Shown one piece after another: positions 30,513-40,015 of a DNA stretch of 53,793 nt. The position numbers and the translations under genes are program-made. This DNA comes from Nostoc sp. GT001. Its GTDB lineage: Bacteria; Cyanobacteriota; Cyanobacteriia; Cyanobacteriales; Nostocaceae. Below the pieces are notes generated by a model. The model was not told the DNA's origin. It ran no database searches and saw nothing but the letters and a program-made list of their open reading frames with translations. Each line of letters begins with the position of its first letter. The stretch's first letter is position 1. Where the stretch lies: contig NZ_JAUDRJ010000003.1 in assembly GCF_030382115.1 (NCBI RefSeq), positions 91,823 to 145,615 on the forward strand, in the 5' to 3' direction.

Positions 30513-31640
30513 ATGATGATAAAACGACGTAAATTTCTAGCTTTAATTCCTGGTTTTGTATTAGCTAGTAGTAGCAGCATACTTGTGAGTTTAAATCCCA
30601 AAAAATATTTAACTAATCGGAAACGAAGTCTACCCTTTTTTTTAGGTTGGTATGACAATATCAACAATAAGGATGTACCAATAAAAGCATCTTCTAAAGG
30701 AATTGACTTATTAATGCCCTATGTTGAAAAAGAGAGCAAGGCAAAAATACAGGCATTTTTAGATGCTTCTAAAAAAACACCAATAAAAATTCTGCTTGAG
30801 ATTCCTCGTACTTTAATTGAATCAGAAAATATTTCAGGAGTAAAAGACTTTATTCGTACTTATAAAAACCATCCCTCCGTTTATGCTTGGTATCTTTATG
30901 ATGAACCAGAAATAAAAAAACCTAGACCAATTTCTCCAAATTTGTTAAAAAAGGTATACAAAGCTATTAAGGAAGAAGATAAATCAAAGCCAGTGGCATT
31001 AGTTTTTACCAAGATAGAAAAAATTGAACCTTACAGTGATGCAATGGATATACTGATGTGGGATTGTTATCCTTGCAAAGATGGAGTTGTAGAATTCCAA
31101 TGGGTATCATTTTACCGAAAAGCACTCTACGAAGTCATTTCCCTTGCTGATGTTAAAAATAAAAAATTTTTGAACGTAATACAAGCTTATAGAGGAAATC
31201 AGACCGATTTTCGATTACCAACAAAGTTAGAATTTCGCTATATGTTTTATTTATCAGTCCTTGCAGGAGCTGATGGGCTGTTATTTTGGATACACTATCT
31301 CTCTTCACCTTCCTGGAATGAGTCAGTTTTGTATCCTACTATTAAAGAATTCCGAAATTACATTCCTGCAATTGTTAGAGGAGAAGATTTAAGTAATCCA
31401 GTACAAGTAAACAACCCAAATATAGAAGTTAAATTATTTCCTATTCCTAATACTACAAAGTTTTTAATTATAGCTGTTAATCACACTTCGACTAAAATAA
31501 ACTTCGTAGTAAAACTGACTCAGAGTTTAGCTGGTAAAATAGTTACTTTGAATGAAAAAACTATTAATAACCTATTTCATAATGCAAGTTTCAGTACTCG
31601 TTTAAATCCTTATGAAGTAAAGTTGTATCAAGTAAGATAA
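30513..31640 (+). CDS. Secreted TIM-barrel glycoside-hydrolase-like protein
   Basis: The 375-residue protein starts with a basic, hydrophobic export signal (KRRKFLALIPGFVLASSSS). The twin-Arg-like start hints at Tat export, but the motif is incomplete. The barrel shows HPSVYAWYLYDEPE near residue 125, where the Glu/Asp sit as in clan GH-A catalytic acids. MDILMWDCYPCKDG and LAGADGLLFWIHYLS look like later barrel strands. The last ~80 residues form a beta-sandwich-like tail. It stands alone, facing the minus-strand polysaccharide cluster, and could trim or remodel that polymer. The substrate and exact family are not determined. Low GC matches the adjacent glycosyltransferase genes. Confidence 0.6.
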   Translation: MMIKRRKFLALIPGFVLASSSSILVSLNPKKYLTNRKRSLPFFLGWYDNINNKDVPIKASSKGIDLLMPYVEKESKAKIQAFLDASKKTPIKILLEIPRTLIESENISGVKDFIRTYKNHPSVYAWYLYDEPEIKKPRPISPNLLKKVYKAIKEEDKSKPVALVFTKIEKIEPYSDAMDILMWDCYPCKDGVVEFQWVSFYRKALYEVISLADVKNKKFLNVIQAYRGNQTDFRLPTKLEFRYMFYLSVLAGADGLLFWIHYLSSPSWNESVLYPTIKEFRNYIPAIVRGEDLSNPVQVNNPNIEVKLFPIPNTTKFLIIAVNHTSTKINFVVKLTQSLAGKIVTLNEKTINNLFHNASFSTRLNPYEVKLYQVR

Positions 31641-31689
31641 GTTAATGACCTTAGTAATTAAATATAAAACCTCTAAATTCTCAAAACTT

Positions 31690-31728
31690 TTTATCCCATA
31701 TCTCTTAACTCCGAGAAGTGGGGATAAA
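31690..31728 (+). terminator. Stem-loop after the glycosidase-like gene
   Basis: Tttatccc (31690-31697) pairs with gggataaa (31721-31728), ~50 bp after the stop codon. There is no T-run, so it is a weak candidate. Confidence 0.35.
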
Positions 31729-31850
31729 GAAGTTTGAGCTATGTGGCGTAGTTATGTATATTTTCTTATGTTTACAGCACTTCCGGCAGCTATGAGGTAC
31801 ATCCTCAAAGCTGAAAGCTATGATAGAAAAGGGCAAGAAGAAAAACTGTA

Positions 31851-31980
31851 CTGTATTGCATAATAGCTGTCAGTGCTTTAACCCAAGTTTTTCTAGTCCT
31901 CTTCTAGAGGACTTGCACCATTAGACAGGGAATTCTATTCCCTGGCTGGCGGTCTGTATTGCATAATAGCTGTCAGTGCT
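31851..31980. repeat. Two matched hairpins flanked by a perfect 27-bp direct repeat
   Basis: The same 27 bases (starting ctgtattgcataatagctgt) occur at 31851-31877 and 31954-31980. Between them are two 19-nt hairpins, agtcctcttctagaggact (31895-31913) and cagggaattctattccctg (31926-31944). Each has an 8-bp perfect stem and the same loop, TCT. It looks like a non-coding mobile or structured element. The rest of 31641-32135 is AT-rich without a gene. Confidence 0.65.
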
Positions 31981-32135
31981 GTAATTACGTTGTCCCACTT
32001 AGAGATACAGTATGATAAATATTTTTTTGCTGGAGATTAACTAGACTAGATATGATATTACACCGATTTTTATGATAATAATTAATACCTGTAGTTTGAA
32101 TATTTTGAATATATTTAATTATAAATCTTGGATTT

Positions 32136-33011
32136 CTATTTAACTAAAAATTCACGAGCATCTTGGTGAAAATTTCTCTCTTTTTTAAACTTTTTGTATC
32201 CCCAAACTTGCATTTGATAGGGAAGAATGCGAAATAGTAAAGACATTACTTTGAGAATATTTAATTTTAGTGAAAGAGTATTGTATTGATATCGTGCTTT
32301 AATTTGCTGTCCTAAAGCCGCAGACCGTCTACTGATAACGCCTGTATTTCTATAATAAAGTAAAGGTTCAGATAAATTTGAAATACCAACTCTCAATTTC
32401 AATGCTCTTGCCCACAATTCTAAATCACATTCAGAACGAAATTCCATGTTATAAAGTCCTGTTTTAGCAAAAACGCTACTTCTAAACATCACAGATGGAT
32501 GTATCAAGGGATTTTGATAATGAAACAGTGCATGTATCTCCTGATTACATACAGGCATTATCCTAATTGAGCAATTTTCTCTTGGAAATTCATCCTCAAA
32601 GACAAAAGCCCAAGTACCCAAGATATCAATATCTAAATTACTTTCTAAAAAACCTATTTGTTTACTGAATCGCTCTGGATGTGCAATGTCATCAGAGTCC
32701 ATTCTTGCGTAGTATTTAGATGACGAGTTTAATATGGATATATTAAGCGCATGAGCTAAACCCATGTTTTGAGAAATTAATAGGTGTTTTATATGGGGAT
32801 AAGTTGCAGTATATTCATTAACAGTTTCCTCCAAATTTTTTGGAATCAAACCATCCTGAATTAAATGAATTTCCTTTGCTGGTACACTTTGCCATAGGAT
32901 AGAGTCAATAGCAGCACGAAGATGTGCAATATTGCTACCTTGGTAAAAAGGAATACCCACTGTAATGCTTGCTTGTATGTTGCTAGAAACTGTAGGTACT
33001 GTATTCGACAT
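32136..33011 (-). CDS. Glycosyltransferase family 2
   Basis: This 291-residue GT-A enzyme adds a sugar to the growing exopolysaccharide. The nucleotide-binding start is ASITVGIPFYQGSNIAHL, and the metal-binding DxD-type motif is ARMDSDDIAHPERF near residue 115. The acceptor region ECDLELWARALK shows the ED-like catalytic block. No TM segment precedes it; the C-terminus is basic and amphipathic. It is last gene of the minus-strand glycosyltransferase run, 42 bp after the next upstream gene. Confidence 0.9.
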   Translation of the reverse strand: MSNTVPTVSSNIQASITVGIPFYQGSNIAHLRAAIDSILWQSVPAKEIHLIQDGLIPKNLEETVNEYTATYPHIKHLLISQNMGLAHALNISILNSSSKYYARMDSDDIAHPERFSKQIGFLESNLDIDILGTWAFVFEDEFPRENCSIRIMPVCNQEIHALFHYQNPLIHPSVMFRSSVFAKTGLYNMEFRSECDLELWARALKLRVGISNLSEPLLYYRNTGVISRRSAALGQQIKARYQYNTLSLKLNILKVMSLLFRILPYQMQVWGYKKFKKERNFHQDAREFLVK

Positions 33012-33053
33012 GGATGTATTTCACCTGTATATATTTCAAAGACAAAAATGTAC

Positions 33054-34106
33054 TTATAAAATTTCTTGCAAGGTTTTTGAAAGATAAGCTTCTGAATGAT
33101 TTTCTTGGAAGTATCTTATTGCTTCCCAATAGCGTTTTTCATAATCATTTATGTCCATACTAAATAAATCATGGATACATTTTGACATTGAGCTTTCGTC
33201 ATTAAAATCAGTAAAAAAGACAAAACTTAGACCTTTTAAATATGAGAAAGTAGGAATATCATTAATAATTAAAAGCTTTCCATAACTCAAAGCCTCTGTC
33301 ACCACACCACTTTGAGTTGAGAATGAGTAGGGAATCACAACAAAGTGGCTTAAACCAAGTAGGAAACTTTTAGCGCTATTTGAAATGAAGCCAGGAAATC
33401 TAATTATTAGTTTGTCGTCGTAGTTTACTTGTATATTTCTCTCACTTCCACCCCGAATAAATCTCGCTTGCTTTGGGTAATCTTTGTTAATTATATTTGC
33501 TAGAGATAAAAATCCTTGAGGATTTTTATCTCTATCTGCTCGACCTAACAATAAGAAACTTTTTTCATTATCCCAACTAAACTTAAGTTGCGCTAAATTA
33601 TTTTGTAAAATATCTTTTGGGAGAGAAAGAAATGATAAATTTAACTTGTAAAGTTTATCATTATTAACGAAGTCTTGTGCTTTCAAAAACGCTTCATTGC
33701 TAGGCAATAATATCTTATCTCCTATATAGCCAAAAACGAAATGATATAAAAATACAATATATGCTTTTAAAGGGTTAATCCTTCCTTTTTCAAATTTAGG
33801 TTCATGCATCAAATAAGAAATTTCTAAGTTTTTATTTAAAAGTTTACTAATTGTTTTTAAAATTAAAGCTAATACTAAATAATCTAACTGGATTAAAAAG
33901 AAAAATACTGATATTTCTTCTTGCTTATTTAGACTCACTAAATGTTTGATTAATAACCAACTTTCTCGTAAAGTGACGGAATACAAGTATTTTACAGAAT
34001 AACTAGTTATATCAGAACCATTATTTAGTGTCATTGCTTTGTAAAAAGATTCTGAGCAATGATGCACTCTAGGATTTTTCGGTCTAAAAAGATATATTAT
34101 ATGCAT
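33054..34106 (-). CDS. GT-B fold glycosyltransferase (GT4-like)
   Basis: The 350-residue protein has its Rossmann-like second half visible: FLLLGRADRDKNPQGFLSL, IIRFPGFISNSAKSFLLG, and the donor-binding acidic motif VVTEALSYGKLLIINDIPTF. The N-terminal half is lysine/isoleucine-rich and less conserved. The gene is markedly AT-rich, as are its neighbours at 34202-36323. The sugar specificity is unknown. Confidence 0.75.
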   Translation of the reverse strand: MHIIYLFRPKNPRVHHCSESFYKAMTLNNGSDITSYSVKYLYSVTLRESWLLIKHLVSLNKQEEISVFFFLIQLDYLVLALILKTISKLLNKNLEISYLMHEPKFEKGRINPLKAYIVFLYHFVFGYIGDKILLPSNEAFLKAQDFVNNDKLYKLNLSFLSLPKDILQNNLAQLKFSWDNEKSFLLLGRADRDKNPQGFLSLANIINKDYPKQARFIRGGSERNIQVNYDDKLIIRFPGFISNSAKSFLLGLSHFVVIPYSFSTQSGVVTEALSYGKLLIINDIPTFSYLKGLSFVFFTDFNDESSMSKCIHDLFSMDINDYEKRYWEAIRYFQENHSEAYLSKTLQEIL

Positions 34107-34201
34107 GATTCACAACGGGATATAAATAAGGTTAATCCTAAAAAAATATTTAATATGACTGAAGTCTTAGTAAATATTCGCTAATGTAATATTTAATTTA
34201 T

Positions 34202-34963
34202 TCATTTTTTGAATGCAAAAGGTGAGTCAATTTTGAGATAATTCTTTAGCATAATCAATGTATTTAAAATACTAATTATAAATTTTTCATGTATTTTATT
34301 CGCGTAGATAAAACGTATTTGTGAATGCTCAATAATTCTCTTTTGAGTTTGGCTAGAAATCCCTCCAGGTTCGCGTATTGATATTACTGTAGGCAAATAA
34401 AATATTGTTATATTTTTAAGCATTCGCAGAAATAATTCGTAATCCATAGAAATTTTAAGAGACTCATTGTATTTGTAATTTTTATGTAGGGAAGTTTCAC
34501 AGAAAAAACCCTGGTGCGGTAAAAACATAAAGTATTTTAGAAACTTCGATGAAAGTTGCGGCGGACGATAAAATATAGTTTCTCCAGCAAAACTTGTAGT
34601 GACAGTGACACCGATAGCACATTTCCATTTATGTTGCATATAGCTTTGCACAACTTCAGAAATCACTGTTTTGGAAAAGAATACATCTCCAGAGTTTAAG
34701 AAGAAAATTAAATCCCCATTACTTTTTTCTAAACCTTTATTAAATGCACTAGATATACCATTATCTAGTTCTGATAAATAAAGATACCTTTTAGAATGGT
34801 TATATGACTCTAAAAACTCTTTACTTCCATCATCAGAATCTCCGTCAATAACAATATGCTCTATTATTTTATAGTCTTGTTCTTTAACTGATTGTAAGGT
34901 TTTTTCTAATCCTTGGTAATTATTTTTGGATATCGTCACTATTGATACTTGGCAATTATTCAT
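34202..34963 (-). CDS. Glycosyltransferase family 2 (WcaE-like)
   Basis: This 253-residue enzyme has SIVTISKNNYQGLEKTLQS, IVIDGDSDDGSKEF and ISSAFNKGLEKSNGDLIFFL, then NSGDVF at the DxD position. It lacks a full DxD, but the NSGD form is normal in this colanic-acid-type subfamily. It is one base from the polymerase gene upstream (34965), so probably translationally coupled. It is AT-rich. Confidence 0.88.
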   Translation of the reverse strand: MNNCQVSIVTISKNNYQGLEKTLQSVKEQDYKIIEHIVIDGDSDDGSKEFLESYNHSKRYLYLSELDNGISSAFNKGLEKSNGDLIFFLNSGDVFFSKTVISEVVQSYMQHKWKCAIGVTVTTSFAGETIFYRPPQLSSKFLKYFMFLPHQGFFCETSLHKNYKYNESLKISMDYELFLRMLKNITIFYLPTVISIREPGGISSQTQKRIIEHSQIRFIYANKIHEKFIISILNTLIMLKNYLKIDSPFAFKK

Positions 34964-34964
34964 A

Positions 34965-36323
34965 TTAGTTATGATTAATTAGGTTTAACGCAAACTGATA
35001 AAAAAGGTAAAAATATTCACTGATTGGTGTAGTTAGCGGTTCACCATTCCAAAAAGTTAGGTAGCTTTGAGGAACTGTGAGACTAACAAAAAAGTAAATC
35101 ATCCTGAAAACAATTGCCAATATAAATATAAGAGTATCATAGCTATAGGCATCATCAAGTTTGTCGGAAGAGAGAGCGATAATATAAAAAAAACCAGGTA
35201 TGCAAAAAAACATACTGGTAATTCTCAAGTTAAATCCATATGTCAAAGACCCAAAATAAAGTAAGAAAAGCAAAAAGAATGTTGTAATCCATCTTATATA
35301 TCTTCTATTGGTTTTGCTATATACTCTATTTATTTTGCTTAGATCAGTTCTCAAGATAAATATAGAGATAATAATATAATCAAGAATAGGACGTATTTGA
35401 TTTTTAATCTTATCTCCAAAACTGTAGTCATCACCGCCACCGCCATAAATATCGATTCTTTGAGATACAGAACCATCAAAAGATGACAATAAACTTGTCA
35501 AATCTAGCAGTGATTTCATTATTACTGATGAAAATAAAAGTATCGAGCCAAAACAAATAATAATACTAAATCTGTGATTCAAATATTTAGAAAACGATTT
35601 TAATGGATTTAATACATTAATCAATTTATATTTGAATAGTCCAGGTAATATGCCAAAAATATACATTAAAGAAGATTTGTGTGTCCAATAGCCAACATAT
35701 ATACAAAGACAAGCAATCAAAAAATTATCAACATAGATAGCAGGTATTATAAATATCCATGAATAAATTTGTCTCATCCAAAATAGTTGAAAATAGTATC
35801 CTTGAGTGGTTACATTAATTAATATGATTAAGGGATAAAAATCGGGCATAAATAGCATAGGAAAAACGGTGAAAGCCGTATTCATGCTCAAAGATTGAAA
35901 GAATAAAAAACTTAGTTGACTAGGCCCTATTAATACACTCAAATATTTAGGCAAAATGAAAGAGACTGGTTCTAGTTCGATATCTGGAATAGTCAACCCT
36001 GTTTCTTTCTGAAGCCAAGAATAAATATCAAGATATACAATTGTATCTTGAAATGGCTCAAAGCTGGCTATATATGTAGTAATTGTAAATAAAACTAGTA
36101 AGATTGGAAATATATTAAGTATACGTTTTTGGTTTCCTAGTATTTGATTTTGGGAAATATTAATTTGGCAATATGCAAGTATAAAAACTACACCTAATAA
36201 GGGAATAATAGCCCAAATAGCTAGACCAAATATCAAAATAAAATTTTTAAAATTGCCAAACAAAGAAAAAACTTTATGTATTGAATGGATTTTATCTTTT
36301 TCTGGGATGAATTTAAGAAGCAT
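34965..36323 (-). CDS. EpsG-family/Wzy-like polysaccharide polymerase
   Basis: The 452-residue integral membrane protein has about 11 TM segments. RQIYSWIFIIPAIYVDN and the downstream HKSSLMYIFGILPG match the conserved Arg and His of EpsG-type polymerases. It would join lipid-linked repeat units into polymer at the periplasmic side. It lies within the glycosyltransferase run. The sequence is AT-rich and poorly conserved, as is usual for polymerases. An O-antigen ligase role is less likely. Confidence 0.7.
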   Translation of the reverse strand: MLLKFIPEKDKIHSIHKVFSLFGNFKNFILIFGLAIWAIIPLLGVVFILAYCQINISQNQILGNQKRILNIFPILLVLFTITTYIASFEPFQDTIVYLDIYSWLQKETGLTIPDIELEPVSFILPKYLSVLIGPSQLSFLFFQSLSMNTAFTVFPMLFMPDFYPLIILINVTTQGYYFQLFWMRQIYSWIFIIPAIYVDNFLIACLCIYVGYWTHKSSLMYIFGILPGLFKYKLINVLNPLKSFSKYLNHRFSIIICFGSILLFSSVIMKSLLDLTSLLSSFDGSVSQRIDIYGGGGDDYSFGDKIKNQIRPILDYIIISIFILRTDLSKINRVYSKTNRRYIRWITTFFLLFLLYFGSLTYGFNLRITSMFFCIPGFFYIIALSSDKLDDAYSYDTLIFILAIVFRMIYFFVSLTVPQSYLTFWNGEPLTTPISEYFYLFYQFALNLINHN

Positions 36324-36489
36324 AATTTTTATATATTATAAGTGCAACATTATCACGTCTATAAACTCAAAACCCTTGCACTTTCTCTGGGAGGTTGCTA
36401 AACGAATTTGATGATACTCGGTTACGAAGCTAGTATTTATCAAGCTGTGTGGATTCTAAATCCACTGTGGGGGATTTTTCAGCAGTTAC

Positions 36490-37764
36490 TTACTTTTTTT
36501 GTCTATTCATTGCTTCCTTATAAACCGCAACGTACTGCTGTGCGATCCGAACTGGGTCAAACATATATTCTGCATGACGACGGGCTGCTAAACTCAGAGA
36601 TTTACTTTCCTTTTGCTGTTGTAGAACCCATTGAATTCCTGTTGCTAAATCTTCTGCTTCGTATGGTTGTGCCAAATAACCTGACACCCTATGCTGAATT
36701 AAATCAGGCATTCCTCCAATTTTGAAGGCAACAGTAGGAGTGCCGCAGGCTATTGCTTCAACAACTGTATTCGGTAAATTATCTTGTCTAGAAGGTGCAA
36801 CAAAAACATCAGCGGCAGAATAGAGTAGAGCCAGAGAAATATCATCAGCAAGATGTCCTGTGTATCGAATTGGAAAACCCAATTTAGGAACTTGTGGCGG
36901 ACGTGACTGCCCAAAAATTACTATTTCAATTTCTATATCTTTTGACTTTTGATTTTCCAGAAAACTGGTAGCTTGTAATAATAAATCAATACCTTTGCGA
37001 GGATCATTTGTTCCGCCCAAGGCACCAAATAAAATTAACGATCGCTGTTGAGGTAAATTCAAAAGCTGTCGTGCTAATGTTTTTTCAATCGGACGAAAGC
37101 TATCTAAATCTAAGGGATATGGTATTACTGAGACGGGACAATCTGCCATCAATGCACTATTGCGAACGCAATCTGCTAGCCAGTTACTAGGACAAACAAT
37201 ATGGAAAGGATATTTCCAGTTACGTTGCTTGCGTTCCCAAGTCCAACGATTTAAATCGAAACCAGACTCGTCTTGTGGACGGTTGTCTGCTCGATAACCC
37301 TCACGCCAGCGAGCATTAAGTCCATCGTTTGTATAGTGCTCTGCTCCACAAAATGCCCACATATCGTGAAACGTCCACACTATCGGTTTCCGAATCTGAC
37401 CAATTTCACTAATGGATAAAGTCTCTGCACCTACCCAATGAAGATTTATCACATCTGCATCAGAGGCATGGAAAGATTTTACCCAATTAGAAGGAAGAAG
37501 TCCAGCCGAATAACGCGTTGGATCAGAACTTTTGATGGTTTTTTTGGCTAATAAACCAATCCCTGTGCGAATTTCTGTTGTTATTCTTCCGATTTTTAAT
37601 GAATTACCTCTAACTGTTGGATCGTCAGAAGTCTTTGACAAAACTTGCATCCGAGAGTCTATTTCTGCCTGTAACAGACAACGATGAATCCGGTAAGCTG
37701 CACGAGCAGCACCTCCAGATAAATCAGAATAACTAGTATGAATAATTTGCATAAGTAGATTCAA
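36490..37764 (-). CDS. Glycosyltransferase family 4
   Basis: This 424-residue GT-B enzyme has an N-terminal domain with the acceptor-side GGAARAAYRIHRCLLQA, and NLHWVGAETLS followed by VWTFHDMWAFCGAEHYTN. Its C-terminal donor domain has LFGALGGTNDPRKGIDLLL and the E-x7-E motif within LPNTVVEAIACGTPTVAFKI. This layout is typical of cyanobacterial exopolysaccharide GT4 enzymes. The GC content is visibly higher than in the genes at 32-36 kb. It is 26 bp downstream of the frameshifted glycosyltransferase gene. Confidence 0.92.
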   Translation of the reverse strand: MNLLMQIIHTSYSDLSGGAARAAYRIHRCLLQAEIDSRMQVLSKTSDDPTVRGNSLKIGRITTEIRTGIGLLAKKTIKSSDPTRYSAGLLPSNWVKSFHASDADVINLHWVGAETLSISEIGQIRKPIVWTFHDMWAFCGAEHYTNDGLNARWREGYRADNRPQDESGFDLNRWTWERKQRNWKYPFHIVCPSNWLADCVRNSALMADCPVSVIPYPLDLDSFRPIEKTLARQLLNLPQQRSLILFGALGGTNDPRKGIDLLLQATSFLENQKSKDIEIEIVIFGQSRPPQVPKLGFPIRYTGHLADDISLALLYSAADVFVAPSRQDNLPNTVVEAIACGTPTVAFKIGGMPDLIQHRVSGYLAQPYEAEDLATGIQWVLQQQKESKSLSLAARRHAEYMFDPVRIAQQYVAVYKEAMNRQKK

Positions 37765-37790
37765 TGGTTAAACATTAATAGATCGACAAA

Positions 37791-38707
37791 TTATTTTAAA
37801 TTTTTGAATGTTTTTCTGAGCTTTCTCTGCACACGTTTCAAGAGACTTGGCATATAAACATTTTCTCTTGTGAAGCGATCGGCTTGGCGATCTGGGATCA
37901 TGAAAGGGGGATGTTGTAATGGAAATTGCACTGCTTGTGTCGGAACATTGGAGCGTGGATCGCCTCGATCTGTTGTATTGGTTCCATCCAGATCGAATCC
38001 CAGATTGCTAATCAAATTAACTGTGGGGATAATACTCAAGGCATTTTGTAACCAGGAACAGAGCATCCATTGATAGTCCCAAGTATCAAAACCATCATAG
38101 GTAGATTGAAATTGATTTTGCCAAAATTGGACTTCTCTGGAATCTCTGAGAATGTCTTTTAGCCAACCCTCGTCGCGAATGGTTGACCACTTTTTCATTT
38201 CTAGATCGTAATGTTGCCATGCCCTACGCCAGGTTGCCCATCCCCATGTTCGGGTATAAATCGAAAAGTAATAGCTATCCTGAATCTGCCGATTTCTAGG
38301 ATTGCCCAAGGGGGTATTATCTCCAGAAATTGTCATAACCCGCTCATCATGACGGTAATACCTCAATAATTCTTCGCAATAGGGAAAAAATGTCGGATGA
38401 GGTAAACAGTCGTCTTCCAGAAGAATAGCTTCTTCAACGATGTCAAATACCCAAGAAAAAGCAGTCGCTTCCCGCTGCTTCATCCCCATATTGATGTCAG
38501 AATAATTGGTTAAGACTTCGCAGGGCCAGTCTACGCGATCGATTATCGATCGCGTTTCAGCACATTTTTCGGTCTCTCCTATTCGATTTACACGAGCCCA
38601 TCCGCTGCAACTAGGAGTATAGGTGGACGTGCTTGGCGAATTGCCTCAAACACTTTTGCGGTTCTATCTGGGCGATTGAAAATGATGAACGCAACTGGAG
38701 TTTGCAT
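37791..38707 (-). CDS. GT-A glycosyltransferase, frameshifted by one missing base
   Basis: The restored gene starts at ATG 38705-38707 ([20 protein letters not shown]) and encodes ~305 residues. The first frame ends at a TAA at 38588-38590. Adding one base near 38595-38599 (GGGCTC read as GGGCCTC) joins it to [20 protein letters not shown], then [20 protein letters not shown], and the long downstream frame. The catalytic region lies in the downstream part ([29 protein letters not shown]). Without the correction only a 232-residue fragment lacking the nucleotide-binding N-terminus would be made. The change is in a short C run, so an assembly error is possible. Confidence 0.8.
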
Positions 38708-38865
38708 TTTGACAATACCTTTCTTTCTGAAAGTTAATACACTAGATAATGCGTTTGTACAGTGCGTAAGTCTTAAAGTCGTAAAACAATAAACAAGCCT
38801 GGAAGCATTTCAATGACTGGAGGAACTATCTCATTAGTTTCCACAATTGGTATTATTTAGTTTAT

Positions 38866-39879
38866 TTAACTTCGATAAAATGACAGGGAACGTTTCAATC
38901 CAGCTTGAGTAGTAAAGTAAATAAAATATGCCATAACCTTTGGTGAAATGCTGCATTTAAATGCCTCTTTAATTTGTGCGATCGCAGCAGGTAAATCGCC
39001 AATCATCAGCATATTTTGGGCTGTTCTGAGAGCGCAGATTGCCGAGTGTTTTTTATTGGCATCGATCAGCCGATCGACTGTTGATTGTGGCAGATAAGCA
39101 GGCAAATAAGACTGTACAATTTCCAACCCACGGCGTACCTCTTGGATATTTTTGCCTGTACGCACAGTTTGTCCAGTATTAGATACAGAATGTAGCCGAT
39201 AAATAGCTAGTGGCTCAACTTCGTACCATACAGGGTATTGTGCGGCAATTCGCACCCACATTTCCCAGTCTTCATAATAAAAACAAAACCGATGGTCAAA
39301 ACTACCTAACTTTTCATATACTTGTCGGCGAACGACAATAGAGGGAGTTTGAATATATTGTTTGACTATAATTTTTTCCAACCAATTATCAATTGTGCCG
39401 CTTTGAGGTTGTAATATCTCAGAAAAGTGTCGCCAGTGCCCTTTCTCATCCATAAAGATGTGACGACAGAAAGCGGCTCCTATTTCTGGCTGGGTATCAA
39501 ATGTTTGTTGCATCTTGGGATAAAAGCCTTCCCGAACGCAATCGTCACCATGCAAAAGATGGATGAGTTTGCCACGCGATCGCTGTAGACAGGTGGTAAA
39601 GTTCTTAACATGTCCAACATTTTCTGGCTGGCGATAAAAACTAACGCGATCGCCTGCTAATTCTTTAACAATAGCTTCAGGATCGTCCTTGGTGGAGTGG
39701 TCATCAACCACCTCTATTTGCATTATCTCTGGTCCTGGGTCTTGTGATAACACACTTGCTAATGTTTCCCGCAGATAGTTTGCACAGTTGTAGGTGGGAA
39801 TCATCACTGACCATAAAGGTCGTGGTTCTCCATCGGGCACAGGTTGAATAACAGATCGAAAAGGGTATAGGTCATTCAT
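38866..39879 (-). CDS. Glycosyltransferase family 2
   Basis: The 337-residue enzyme has LWSVMIPTYNCANYLRETLA, EVVDDHSTKDDPEAI, and the DxD-type block LIHLLHGDDCVREGFYP. The acceptor/catalytic region is YYEDWEMWVRIAAQYP. A C-terminal helical extension (~70 residues) follows. It is soluble or peripherally membrane-bound at the cytoplasmic face. It is part of the minus-strand exopolysaccharide operon. Confidence 0.93.
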   Translation of the reverse strand: MNDLYPFRSVIQPVPDGEPRPLWSVMIPTYNCANYLRETLASVLSQDPGPEIMQIEVVDDHSTKDDPEAIVKELAGDRVSFYRQPENVGHVKNFTTCLQRSRGKLIHLLHGDDCVREGFYPKMQQTFDTQPEIGAAFCRHIFMDEKGHWRHFSEILQPQSGTIDNWLEKIIVKQYIQTPSIVVRRQVYEKLGSFDHRFCFYYEDWEMWVRIAAQYPVWYEVEPLAIYRLHSVSNTGQTVRTGKNIQEVRRGLEIVQSYLPAYLPQSTVDRLIDANKKHSAICALRTAQNMLMIGDLPAAIAQIKEAFKCSISPKVMAYFIYFTTQAGLKRSLSFYRS

Positions 39880-40015
39880 AATAATTGGCTTTTCATTAGT
39901 TAATTTGTTTTTTTATTGCTGTAATTAAATATTTTTTCAAGTCATTGTGAAAAACTATCCGTCAATTAGTTTTGGCAGGCGCTAGGTTTATGCTGAGTAT
40001 GTCTAAATATGAATT

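Noticed and set aside
36408..36725. 105-codon plus-strand frame
   Set aside because: Most of it is antisense to the clearly coding GT4 gene at 36490-37764.
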